From Bacillus chungangensis (GTDB lineage: Bacteria; Bacillota; Bacilli; Bacillales; Bacillaceae_C): a DNA stretch of 42,100 nt. The position numbers and the translations under genes were made by a program. The notes beneath the pieces are model-generated. The model was given only the letters and a program-made list of their open reading frames with translations. It was not told the origin of the DNA and ran no database searches. Shown here piece by piece: positions 17,543-25,013 of this stretch. Position 1 is the stretch's first letter. Each line of letters begins with the position of its first letter. The stretch is taken from NCBI RefSeq assembly GCF_030812995.1, contig NZ_JAUSTT010000034.1:1-42100 (forward strand), read 5' to 3'.

Positions 17543-18478
17543 ATGTCATTAAAACATACATTACAAACAATAGATTTAATAGACGATGCCCATGTGAACG
17601 GTGAAAAAGTAGTCGCCTTATTTCAAAACTACGAACACGTCGAGGCTTCCTCTGAAACAGTCAAAGGAGAAAAAGGCAGTACAGATTTTATTAAAATAAT
17701 CATTAAAGGGAAAAACGGGAAATCCGTCAATGGTGACGCCCCAACGTTTGGCATTATTGGCCGTTTGGGAGGAATCGGGGCGCGTCCAAGCCGCATTGGG
17801 ATGGTATCAGATGCTGATGGAGCCGTTGCTGCCATTGCTGCTGCATTGAAATTAGCGGACATGTCTACAAAAGGAGATCGCCTTGCAGGAGATGTGGCAA
17901 TTACAACTCACATCTGTCCACATGCACCGACAGAACCACACGAACCTGTTGACTTCATGGGCTCTCCAGTTGATATTTTAACGATGAACAAATATGAAGT
18001 TTTGCCAGAAATGGATGCAGTTATTTCGATCGATACAACGAAAGGAAATCGCGTCATTAATCATAAAGGGATCGCCATCTCCCCTACTGTAAAGGAAGGC
18101 TATATTTTACGTATTAGTGATGATCTCGTTCGCATCAAAGAAATGGTTTCAGGCCAATTAGCAGTAACGTTTCCAATTACGACCCAAGATATTACGCCAT
18201 ACGGGAACAATGTCTACCACATTAACAGTATTCTTCAGCCAGCAGTTGCAACCGATGTGCCTGTCGTTGGTTTAGCGATTACAGCGGAATCGGCAGTACC
18301 TGGATGTGGAACAGGCGCAAGCCATGAAACAGATATTGCATTAGCAGCGCGATATGTCGTAGAAGCTGCCAAAGAATATACAGCAGGAAAAGCAAGCTTT
18401 TACGATGAAGCTGAATTTGCCACTTTAACTAAATTGTACGGCTCCATGAAAGTTTTACAAACGTTAGGGAAGGAATAA
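17543..18478 (+). CDS. DUF1177 domain protein
   Basis: The 311-residue protein matches the DUF1177 family from memory: a conserved HICPHAPTEPHEPVDFMGSP segment near residues 129-148 and PGCGTGASHE near 253-262. The histidine/cysteine-rich segment could bind metal (inference). Function is unknown. The family is commonly placed beside AroM, OPT and DUF917 genes, as here. It follows DUF917 by 38 nt with an AGAGGAAG site, and is 6 nt from aroM. Confidence 0.8.
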   Translation: MSLKHTLQTIDLIDDAHVNGEKVVALFQNYEHVEASSETVKGEKGSTDFIKIIIKGKNGKSVNGDAPTFGIIGRLGGIGARPSRIGMVSDADGAVAAIAAALKLADMSTKGDRLAGDVAITTHICPHAPTEPHEPVDFMGSPVDILTMNKYEVLPEMDAVISIDTTKGNRVINHKGIAISPTVKEGYILRISDDLVRIKEMVSGQLAVTFPITTQDITPYGNNVYHINSILQPAVATDVPVVGLAITAESAVPGCGTGASHETDIALAARYVVEAAKEYTAGKASFYDEAEFATLTKLYGSMKVLQTLGKE

Positions 18479-18484
18479 TAATCG

Positions 18485-19141
18485 ATGCAAACGAAAGTGG
18501 GACTTATTACGATCGGGCAATCTCCACGAGTCGATATGACACCTGAAATGCAGGCGATTCTCGGAAACGATATCCAGATTGTCGAGGCAGGCGCATTGGA
18601 CGACTTAACAAGAGAAGAAATCGCAGCACTCGCTCCTCAACAAGAAGAAGCAACCTATGTCTCAAGATTAACAACGGGCGAGTCTGTTAAACTCTCAAAA
18701 AAGCTCGTTACGCAAAGACTACAAGAAAAAATAACCGAAATCGAGCCGCAAGTTACTAGCATCATCATTGCGTGCACAGGCAACTTCCCTTCTTTTCAAC
18801 ATGAAAAATTAATCCTGTATCCTGACCGGATTTTACGTGCTGTCGTCAATGGATTAATCGACAAACAAACGTTAGGGATTATCGTCCCTTTACCTGAACA
18901 AAAAGAAACTTTGAAGCAAAAGTGGGATGGGATCACCGTTCTTGTCGAAAGCGCCTCTCCTTATGCAGATGATGATTTTATCGCTCCTGCCGAAACATTG
19001 CGAAAAGCAGGCGCTAGTATGATTGTACTAGATTGTATGGGTTATACGGAGGAGCATCGAAAAATCGTTCAAGAAGCAAGCAATCTGCCCGTTATTCTAT
19101 CACGCAGTATTGTTGCGAGGGTTGCAGCAGAACTCGCATAA
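18485..19141 (+). CDS. aroM: AroM family protein
   Basis: The 218-residue protein has the AroM pattern: VGLITIGQSPRVDMTPE at 5-21, then IIIACTGNFPSF (Cys97) and VLDCMGYTEEHR (Cys184). E. coli AroM is under TyrR control but has no known function. Its two conserved cysteines in a racemase-like arrangement suggest a second Asp/Glu-racemase-fold enzyme in this operon. It starts 6 nt after the DUF1177 stop and ends the first transcription unit, before the terminator at 19234. Confidence 0.8.
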   Translation: MQTKVGLITIGQSPRVDMTPEMQAILGNDIQIVEAGALDDLTREEIAALAPQQEEATYVSRLTTGESVKLSKKLVTQRLQEKITEIEPQVTSIIIACTGNFPSFQHEKLILYPDRILRAVVNGLIDKQTLGIIVPLPEQKETLKQKWDGITVLVESASPYADDDFIAPAETLRKAGASMIVLDCMGYTEEHRKIVQEASNLPVILSRSIVARVAAELA

Positions 19142-19233
19142 AAGCGGAAAGACGTTATCCTAAAATTCAGCAGGACATGCTATCAATTGCGTTATAAGCC
19201 GGGGTGTATGACTTATAAGCCTATTATTAAACA

Positions 19234-19253
19234 GGGGAGGAAACTTTCTCCCC
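19234..19253 (+). terminator. Terminator after aroM
   Basis: GGGGAG (19234-19239) pairs with CTCCCC (19248-19253), followed by ACCTTTTTATTT. A 9-bp direct repeat TTATAAGCC occurs twice just upstream (from about 19191 and 19212), meaning unknown. Confidence 0.6.
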
Positions 19254-19336
19254 ACCTTTTTATTTAGGACTTATAAAAAAACACCTATCACTTTTTTTCA
19301 ACCATGCTCATTTACTCGAAAGGTCGGTGAACGGCT

Positions 19337-20239
19337 ATGAGAATCTTTGCTTTGCTTGTGCTCAGTTTGCTATGGGGATCAACATTTTTGTGGACCAAAA
19401 TATTATTAGTCGATTTCCACCCGTTCGCCATCGTTTTTTATCGATGTTTATTCGGTTTAATCATGCTTTTGCCTATTATTTTTATGAAAGGCTTGCAAAA
19501 GCAATTAATACCGACAAAATCACTTATATTTACCGCTGCTCTCGGAGCCGCGATCCCATGGACGCTGATGACATACAGTCAACAATATTTAGATACAACA
19601 ATTAGCGGCATCATCAACGCCCTTAGTCCTATTTTGACCATTATTCTATCTGTCCTGCTATTTAAAAAACAGGCGAACTTCTCCGAATGGATAAGTGTAG
19701 GAATAGGCTTTAGTGGTATGATGATGATTTTTCTGTTTCAGCAGCACTTTGAGGCTTCTAATCAAATAGTAGGCACGGTTATTCTTCTATGCGCAGCAGC
19801 CTGCTATTCGTTGACTTCCTTATTAACGGACAAATATCATCAAGCTGTTTCACCTTACATATTAGCGGTTTGGACGTTAACGATCGCTGTCGTCATATGC
19901 GGGCTGCTTGCATTCATTGTGCAGCCAGATCATATTGTTCACGTCCTCTCGCCTGTTCATCTCCTTATTTTCGTTATTTTTGGTATGCTAAGTTCAGGTA
20001 TTGGCTATGTATTATTTTATTATCTTGTCCATGAAGGCGGTCCCGTCTTCGCAGTCTTTGTCACTTTCCTCATGCCATGCGTTACTTTCTTATTAGGCGC
20101 TGTCATTTTAGATGAAGTGATTACATGGAATATGGGCGCTGGACTAGTTCTCGTGTTAACAAGTATCATGTTTTTAACAAAAGGAAAACAGAAAAGGAGC
20201 TGGAAACATGTTAAAAAGCATTATCAAAAATCTATTTGA
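19337..20239 (+). CDS. EamA/DMT-superfamily transporter
   Basis: The 300-residue membrane protein has ten predicted spans in two EamA repeats (LLWGSTFLWTKILL near the N-terminus; second repeat from about residue 145). DMT exporters often expel amino acids or metabolites; here it could remove an unwanted end product. AAAGGTCGG is upstream of the ATG. It overlaps the next gene by 32 bp, so the pair is coupled. The terminator at 19234 suggests a separate promoter or readthrough from the main operon. Confidence 0.82.
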   Translation: MRIFALLVLSLLWGSTFLWTKILLVDFHPFAIVFYRCLFGLIMLLPIIFMKGLQKQLIPTKSLIFTAALGAAIPWTLMTYSQQYLDTTISGIINALSPILTIILSVLLFKKQANFSEWISVGIGFSGMMMIFLFQQHFEASNQIVGTVILLCAAACYSLTSLLTDKYHQAVSPYILAVWTLTIAVVICGLLAFIVQPDHIVHVLSPVHLLIFVIFGMLSSGIGYVLFYYLVHEGGPVFAVFVTFLMPCVTFLLGAVILDEVITWNMGAGLVLVLTSIMFLTKGKQKRSWKHVKKHYQKSI

Positions 20240-21158
20240 TCATAATTTATATGCTGCCCAAGACGATCACATCCTTGTCGTCGCTGACTTCGAAAAAGAA
20301 ACACTAGCACGAAACGTTTATCAAGCGATCATTGATAATCACTATTCCGCGGAATTCATTATCATGGAAACACGGTCAAAATCAGGTGAAGAACCGCCGG
20401 CAAGCGTCGTCGCTGCCATGGAGCAAGTTACAATCTGCCTTTGCATCACAGAACATTCCTTAACCCATACATTAGCGCGCAAAGCTGCCAGTGCTAAAGG
20501 CGTAAAAGTAATCACAATGCCCGGCGTTACAGAAGACATGTTCACCGAAGGCGCATTAAAAGCAGACTATCGACAAGTCAAACAACTTACGAATGAAGTA
20601 ACAAACATATTAGATGCAGGGAAAAGCGTCACGATCAAAACAGGCGAAAACGGAGAATATGAACTAACAATCGACGTCGAAGGCCAAAACGGCATCAGCA
20701 GTACAGGCGTATTTGAACAGAAAGGCGACTCCGGCAACCTCCCTTCCGGCGAAAGCTACATCGCCCCTGTAAAAGGAAAAGCAAACGGCAAAATCTTAAT
20801 CGACGGCTCCATCGCCGGCATCGGCAAACTCTCAATGCCGATTATATTAACCGTTGAAGACGGACGCCTCACTGAAGCAGAAGGCAATACGGGCGAACAA
20901 TTACTCGCTATCTTAGGAACTGGCGATGGCCGCTTCCTCGGAGAACTAGGAATCGGCACAAACCATACCGCCCGCGTCACCGGCAACATCCTTGAAGACG
21001 AAAAAGCATACGGAACCGTCCACGTTGCCTTCGGTACCAATATCACCTTTGGCGGAACGATCAATGCCGGTGTCCACATCGACTGCGTAACACTAAAACC
21101 ACAACTCGCAATCGATGGAAAAATCATCGTTGAGAATGGACAAGTTTCTGTTGTATAA
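20208..21158 (+). CDS. M29-like (thermophilic) aminopeptidase family protein
   Basis: The 316-residue protein resembles the C-terminal half of M29 metallo-aminopeptidases (AmpS/AmpT, also related to NicX dioxygenase). Candidate metal ligands are Glu182 (PSGESY), Glu246 (GELGIGTN), His272 (VHVAFGTN), His290 and Asp292 (HID). A peptidase or metal-dependent hydrolase working on the imported compound would fit. It is shorter than classical M29 enzymes (about 400). Its 3' half is visibly richer in GC than nearby intergenic DNA. The ATG lies inside the EamA gene with AAGGAG upstream. Confidence 0.75.
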   Translation: MLKSIIKNLFDHNLYAAQDDHILVVADFEKETLARNVYQAIIDNHYSAEFIIMETRSKSGEEPPASVVAAMEQVTICLCITEHSLTHTLARKAASAKGVKVITMPGVTEDMFTEGALKADYRQVKQLTNEVTNILDAGKSVTIKTGENGEYELTIDVEGQNGISSTGVFEQKGDSGNLPSGESYIAPVKGKANGKILIDGSIAGIGKLSMPIILTVEDGRLTEAEGNTGEQLLAILGTGDGRFLGELGIGTNHTARVTGNILEDEKAYGTVHVAFGTNITFGGTINAGVHIDCVTLKPQLAIDGKIIVENGQVSVV

Positions 21159-21184
21159 CAAGTGAAGGAAGAAAATGAAACTGG

Positions 21185-21231
21185 AACAGAGCTCGATCTT
21201 ACGGTCTTTTGACAGGTGGATTGGCTCTGTT
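21185..21231 (+). terminator. Terminator after the aminopeptidase gene
   Basis: AACAGAGC (21185-21192) pairs with GCTCTGTT (21224-21231), followed by TTTGTTTTG. The loop is long (31 nt). Confidence 0.45.
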
Positions 21232-21337
21232 TTTGTTTTGGGAGTAAAAGTCGGTAAGGATGAGAAAAAGACTAAGAAAGAAAATCCCAAAAAAGAATTA
21301 CTTAAGAATAGGTCGCTATTACGAAACAAAAAAATCT

Positions 21338-21373
21338 ATTAGTTTAACAAAATGTTCAATGTGTTAAACTAAT
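21338..21373. repeat. Perfect 12-bp inverted repeat of unknown role
   Basis: ATTAGTTTAACA (21338-21349) and TGTTAAACTAAT (21362-21373) flank a 12-nt centre. This could be an operator or a hairpin. No gene start is within 450 bp downstream, so its target is unclear. Confidence 0.5.
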
Positions 21374-21387
21374 AAACATTCAAACTC

Positions 21388-21425
21388 AATAGCCAATCCC
21401 TTTTACTACCAAGGGGTTGGCTATT
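21388..21425. terminator. Second terminator-like hairpin
   Basis: AATAGCCAATCCCTT (21388-21402) pairs over 15 positions with AAGGGGTTGGCTATT (21411-21425), one pair being G-U in plus-strand RNA, then TTTAATG. It insulates the catabolic operon from the sigma factor region. The span 21426-21570 holds nothing I can support. Confidence 0.6.
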
Positions 21426-21570
21426 TTTAATGTACCCGACATGGGCTAAATCTTGGTGGTGATAATCGACTTGCATTATTCACTTTCATTTTTAATTTTT
21501 AAAAAATTGATTTAATAAAAATCATGTCACAAAACAGCTCTTTGAACTGTTATAAGGGTACAGTTGACTG

Positions 21571-21854
21571 ATAAAGTGAAACTTCCATCAGTGGGGGTTT
21601 TCTCTCATCCCCCACTGATGGGAAGTAGAACAAAGGCTAAGGACGCAACGTCCTCGAAAAAGGAAACCGCTTTTTCTTCGTGCGATGTATCACTGCCGAA
21701 GCTTTCCTTGTCCTGTTGCAACGCCTTTGTGACCGACATCCCTGTCGGCCCGAACCAATCGGACATTTGACTTTCAGTTATCCCCCACCTAGACTTCTCG
21801 ATTACTCTAACTCCCCGAGGTGGGGGTCTTACTGCCAGTTAGATGTGGGATAAA
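21571..21854. mobile_element. Structured repeat element, copy A (palindrome-associated, IS200/IS605-type MITE-like)
   Basis: About 284 bp with a terminal hairpin at each side: CCATCAGTGGGGG pairs with CCCCCACTGATGG at the left, CCCCCACCT with AGGTGGGGG at the right. In between are further short stems, including a GAAAAAG/CTTTTTC stem and the conserved words TCTTCGTGCGATG and GAACCAATCGGACATTTG. It shares its start with copies B (33280) and C (41776) and its last bases (GTTAGATGTGGG) with copy B. No open frame fits. Subterminal palindromes without inverted-repeat tips suggest an IS200/IS605-related non-autonomous element or its guide-RNA-like end (inference). It ends 17 bp before the sigma gene start. 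Confidence 0.65.
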
Positions 21855-21871
21855 TAATAGGAGGTGAGACT

Positions 21872-22417
21872 ATGGAAGAAATAGGCATTGGGAAAAGGTT
21901 TGTTAATGGCGGAGAAGATGAACTGGAAGAGGTAATCAATCTCTATGGTGAAAAACTCCTTCGCTATGCAACGGCAATTCTATGTGATTATCATGAAGCA
22001 GAAAATATTGTACAAGAAGTCTTTCTCTCAGCCTATCAAAATCGGAATACTTTTGATGGCAATAACCTCTCCTCATGGTTTTACAAAATTACATATAATC
22101 GCTGTTTAAATCAGCTTAAAAAGCGTAAGATCCTATATTTTCATGAAATTCGTAGTGAAATTTTACCAGAAGTTTTACCAGAGAAAGATAAAGGTTTAAG
22201 TGATGAGACGCTTCGTGCCTTACAGAAGCTTAAACCAAAGGAGCGTGCCTTGTTATATGGGCGGATAATGGATACGCGGAGTTACGAGGAACTATCTCAG
22301 CTTACAGGAAGTTCCCCCGCTGCTTTACGGAAGCAATACCAGAGGGCTAAAGATAAATTGGTTAAATATCTAAATTTCGAATATTGTAGAAAGGAGTCTA
22401 AATATGAGCAAATTTGA
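21872..22417 (+). CDS. ECF-type RNA polymerase sigma factor
   Basis: The 181-residue sigma-70 protein has region 2 around residues 24-85 (LLRYATAILCDYHEAENIVQ, then WFYKITYNRCLNQLKKRK) and region 4 around 112-165 (LKPKERALLYGRI, YEELSQLTGSSPAALRKQYQ). It lacks regions 1 and 3, as ECF factors do. AGGAGGTGAGAC precedes the ATG. It overlaps the DUF4179 gene by 14 bp, so the pair is likely a sigma factor and its membrane anti-sigma factor. Its promoter must lie within or before repeat copy A. Confidence 0.87.
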   Translation: MEEIGIGKRFVNGGEDELEEVINLYGEKLLRYATAILCDYHEAENIVQEVFLSAYQNRNTFDGNNLSSWFYKITYNRCLNQLKKRKILYFHEIRSEILPEVLPEKDKGLSDETLRALQKLKPKERALLYGRIMDTRSYEELSQLTGSSPAALRKQYQRAKDKLVKYLNFEYCRKESKYEQI

Positions 22418-23849
22418 TATGGAAGAACAAAATATCTATGATATGCTTTCTAAAATCACTGTTGATTCAAGTACACTTACAGAACAGGTTAAAAGCAGAT
22501 TGCATGAGGAAAGTCCGCATATACCTGCTAAACAGCATAGACGATGGGCAAAGCCAACGGTTGCAGTTATCGTGATGTCGTTCATGTTAGTTGTTAGTGT
22601 AACTGCTGCAGCTATAGGAAATTTCGATTGGTTTATAGAGAGATTTAATCCTTCTTTTGGTAATATTATTGAGCCAGTTGAAGCCCATAGTGAAGACAAA
22701 GGAATCCGAATGGAGGTTATAGGTGCACAGAAATATAATAATCGGGCAATTATTTACCTATCTCTTCAGGATATAACAGGTCAAAACAGGTTGACGGAAC
22801 AGACTGATTTTAAAGACGGATTCGGTGTGAAAGTGCATTCAGGAACAAAAGAGGGGGCCAGAGGTGAAGACGAGGCTTCAGTGGCCAGCATGTCATGGAA
22901 ACAAAAAATGCTTTATTTTGATAAAGATACGAATACCATTTATTATGAGTTTAATATAACGGCTGATCCAGACTCACCATTAGCAGATCCGTTGGAGCTT
23001 GGCAGTTTCCTTATATCTTTTGACAGAAAAGAATATGCAGACGAACCCATTTCCGTATCCCTTACAGGAATTGAAGGAGTAGAAACGATACCTGTTAAGA
23101 AAGAACAGATTTGGATGTGGGGAGGCACCAATAGGCCAGATGATCTAAATCCATTAACAGAGATACTTACGCCAGGGAATTATGCTGATATGCCTCACGG
23201 TGAAAAAGATCAATGGGTTTCAGCTATAGGTATAATTGATGGAAAATTGCATGTGCAGATAGGCCAAGTTTTTAATAAAGAGTTTGGCCCTAGTGATGCC
23301 GCGCTTTCTCTAAAGGGTCCAGACGGTAATTTCGTATCTCACGATTATAGTTTGGCATTCCTCAGTGATGGGGAAAATAGCATACTTGATCATGAAAATA
23401 TCGATTATGATGATGTTCTATATAAATATGAAGAAAGCGTATTTTCTGTAAACCTTGAAGATCTTAGTAAATATACCCTTCATTATACTGGTTCGGTTTC
23501 TTCTGGGGTTGAAGGCAACTGGAAGGTGGCGGCAAATTTAAGTGATACAACGTCCAATTTGCGTACTTGGAAAAATGAGGTTTCCGTTGAAGGTCATTTA
23601 TTTGAATATATAACCCTCAGTCCTTTAGGATTACAAGTAATCGGTACCTATAAAGGAGAGAATTGCATGGTCGATGATATGTTACTTGAAGTTGAAACTG
23701 TAGACGGTATTATCCCATTGGAAGGTGGTGGAGGAAGCCGAAACTCTGATGAACATACCTTTGAATCAAGTTGGGATACGAAAGAACCTCTAGATGTTAC
23801 CAAAGTTACAGCTATCATTATTAATGGCACTCGAATACCGATTAAATAA
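22404..23849 (+). CDS. DUF4179 membrane protein, probable anti-sigma factor
   Basis: The 481-residue protein has a cytoplasmic N-terminus of about 50 aa, one transmembrane helix (about 51-71, PTVAVIVMSFMLVVSVTAAA), then a DUF4179 domain (NFDWFIERFNPSFG onward) and a long extracellular beta-rich part. DUF4179 proteins are usually encoded behind ECF sigma genes and are taken as membrane sensors that hold the sigma factor. No zinc-binding HxxxCxxC motif is present, unlike the partner protein at 39189. The start overlaps the sigma gene, with AAAGGAG upstream. Confidence 0.8.
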   Translation: MSKFDMEEQNIYDMLSKITVDSSTLTEQVKSRLHEESPHIPAKQHRRWAKPTVAVIVMSFMLVVSVTAAAIGNFDWFIERFNPSFGNIIEPVEAHSEDKGIRMEVIGAQKYNNRAIIYLSLQDITGQNRLTEQTDFKDGFGVKVHSGTKEGARGEDEASVASMSWKQKMLYFDKDTNTIYYEFNITADPDSPLADPLELGSFLISFDRKEYADEPISVSLTGIEGVETIPVKKEQIWMWGGTNRPDDLNPLTEILTPGNYADMPHGEKDQWVSAIGIIDGKLHVQIGQVFNKEFGPSDAALSLKGPDGNFVSHDYSLAFLSDGENSILDHENIDYDDVLYKYEESVFSVNLEDLSKYTLHYTGSVSSGVEGNWKVAANLSDTTSNLRTWKNEVSVEGHLFEYITLSPLGLQVIGTYKGENCMVDDMLLEVETVDGIIPLEGGGGSRNSDEHTFESSWDTKEPLDVTKVTAIIINGTRIPIK

Positions 23850-24023
23850 CAAGATGATTAAAATAAAATTAGGGATATATTTTTTATACAGACAGAATAC
23901 TTCTACTATAAGACCTAGAATGATTAAAGACTAAAAAACCCAAGCAGGAGTATGTTGTAGAATATTGGAATTGATTACGTATGTGATAAAGAAAGTGATC
24001 ATGGAAGGAGTGAAGTACGAACA

Positions 24024-24383
24024 TTGAATTATTTTATTAGTTTAGTTACAGCAATCTTTCTTACAAGTCTTGCTTATTATTTAGGAGATTTGTTCCTAAC
24101 GAATGGATTATTAGCGTGGCATCCTCTTGTTATTGGAGCTAGTGTCGTTATTTTAGGTGCGATTATAGAAAAGTTACATTCACCGATGTGGCTTATCATC
24201 CTTACTCCATTCCCAGTTGGCATGGTACTGTTATTTTTGTTTTTAAATGTAAACTTGAGTCATTGGTTTTTTACTTATGCTTTAACGTTAGTCGTTTATG
24301 TTATTTTACATGTAGCAGCGAGTTCTCTATTTCGTTTCCACTCTCTGATCCCGGCATGGAAACTTTCAACAAAAGCTTCATAA
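24024..24383 (+). CDS. Small four-helix membrane protein, unknown function
   Basis: The 119-residue, highly hydrophobic protein has about four spans (near residues 3-22, 31-47, 55-76, 80-104). The start is TTG at 24024 with GGAAGGAGTG about 11 nt upstream. I do not recognise a named family. A strong terminator follows, so it is a single gene or the end of the sigma operon. Confidence 0.65.
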   Translation: MNYFISLVTAIFLTSLAYYLGDLFLTNGLLAWHPLVIGASVVILGAIIEKLHSPMWLIILTPFPVGMVLLFLFLNVNLSHWFFTYALTLVVYVILHVAASSLFRFHSLIPAWKLSTKAS

Positions 24384-24393
24384 TTATTCGACA

Positions 24394-24428
24394 AAAAAGC
24401 AGGGTTTTTAAGGATAACCCTGCTTTTT
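24394..24428 (+). terminator. Terminator after the small membrane protein gene
   Basis: AAAAAGCAGGGTT (24394-24406) pairs perfectly with AACCCTGCTTTTT (24416-24428); a T tract forms the descending arm. Confidence 0.8.
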
Positions 24429-24430
24429 AA

Positions 24431-24520
24431 GATGGCCATGGAAACATATTTTGCGATACTTGCTGCGAAGCTTTCAATTGAATGAAGAGCAACACTCCTC
24501 CTAATGAAGAGCCTAAGATT
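24431..24520 (-). pseudogene. Fragment duplicated from an MFS transporter gene
   Basis: These 90 bp match 26562-26651 inside the intact MFS gene with scattered substitutions and a one-base deletion. Shared words include TTGCTGCGAAGCTTTCA and CACTCCTCCTAATGAAGAGCC. It is in the same orientation as the intact gene. It is a relic of a second, related MFS gene or of a partial duplication. Confidence 0.75.
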
Positions 24521-24525
24521 AGAGA

Positions 24526-24554
24526 AAATGACTTCGGTTTTACCGAAGTCATTT
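24526..24554 (-). terminator. Terminator of the decayed rap-phr pair
   Basis: AAATGACTTCGGT (24526-24538) pairs perfectly with ACCGAAGTCATTT (24542-24554). A near-identical hairpin follows the intact rap-phr pair at 31050, so both cassettes share a common origin. Confidence 0.65.
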
Positions 24555-24563
24555 ACTTATTGT

Positions 24564-24669
24564 TTAAAAAAGTATTCCATGATCACATACAACGATAGTA
24601 TTCGGTTTCACATCAAAGTTTGAAAAAGAATCAACTTCTTTTATATCTCCAAATACAAAGGTTCCCGCT
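24564..24669 (-). pseudogene. Phr-like peptide gene remnant
   Basis: The minus frame ending at TAA (24564-24566) reads FVFGDIKEVDSFSNFDVKP and ends VVCDHGILF. The intact Phr peptide at 31090 also ends with a DHG core (GFDHGMHI) and contains LVFGVD before it. The hydrophobic signal region and start codon are gone; the frame runs straight into the rap remnant. Confidence 0.55.
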
Positions 24670-24893
24670 TTAGATTGTGAAATGGTGCCTATATTCTGTA
24701 TCACAAACTTTTAATCCCTTTTGAATGTAAGCTTGTGCATCTTTTATATTCCCCAATTTAAAATGCTCTCTCGCCAATAAAAACATTGTTTTATAATCTT
24801 TTTCTTTATCTTCGCAAGAATCAGATAGATATTTAATTTCTAATTCAGAAAGACCTTTATTAGAATATAGCAATCCTAATAGTTATATAAGCG
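24670..24893 (-). pseudogene. Truncated rap gene (TPR fragment)
   Basis: The reading LGLLYSNKGLSELEIKYLSD continuing to FLLAREHFKLGNIKDAQAYI and HHFTI aligns with residues about 212-287 of the intact Rap protein at 31239 (LGMLYADQNFSELAIRYLSE; FLLAREHYKIGNKKEATTYI). Both ends are missing and it stops at TAA 24670. Only about one fifth of a Rap protein remains. Confidence 0.75.
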
Positions 24894-24924
24894 AAAAACA
24901 ATATTATATAACATCAATTTCTAA

Positions 24925-24953
24925 TTGACAGCCGTGAAATAATTAAGTAACAT
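24925..24953 (+). promoter_or_regulatory. Promoter of the DUF418 gene
   Basis: A perfect TTGACA (24925-24930) and TAACAT (24948-24953) are 17 bp apart, pointing at the DUF418 gene, with a leader of about 55 nt. Confidence 0.5.
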
Positions 24954-24968
24954 AAATGCTATAAGTTT

Positions 24969-24985
24969 AACAAGTTATACTTGTT
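24969..24985. promoter_or_regulatory. 17-bp palindrome, probable operator
   Basis: AACAAGTTATACTTGTT has 7-bp perfect arms around TAT. It sits just after the predicted start site of the DUF418 gene, a classical repressor position. No candidate repressor gene is adjacent. Confidence 0.45.
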
Positions 24986-25013
24986 GCACAAAAGGAGAGA
25001 GTAGGTAATTTAT

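Noticed and set aside
21093-21329. Hydrophobic minus-strand frame after the aminopeptidase gene
   Set aside because: No ribosome site, overlaps the aminopeptidase gene and two terminators, low-complexity F/S/L composition.
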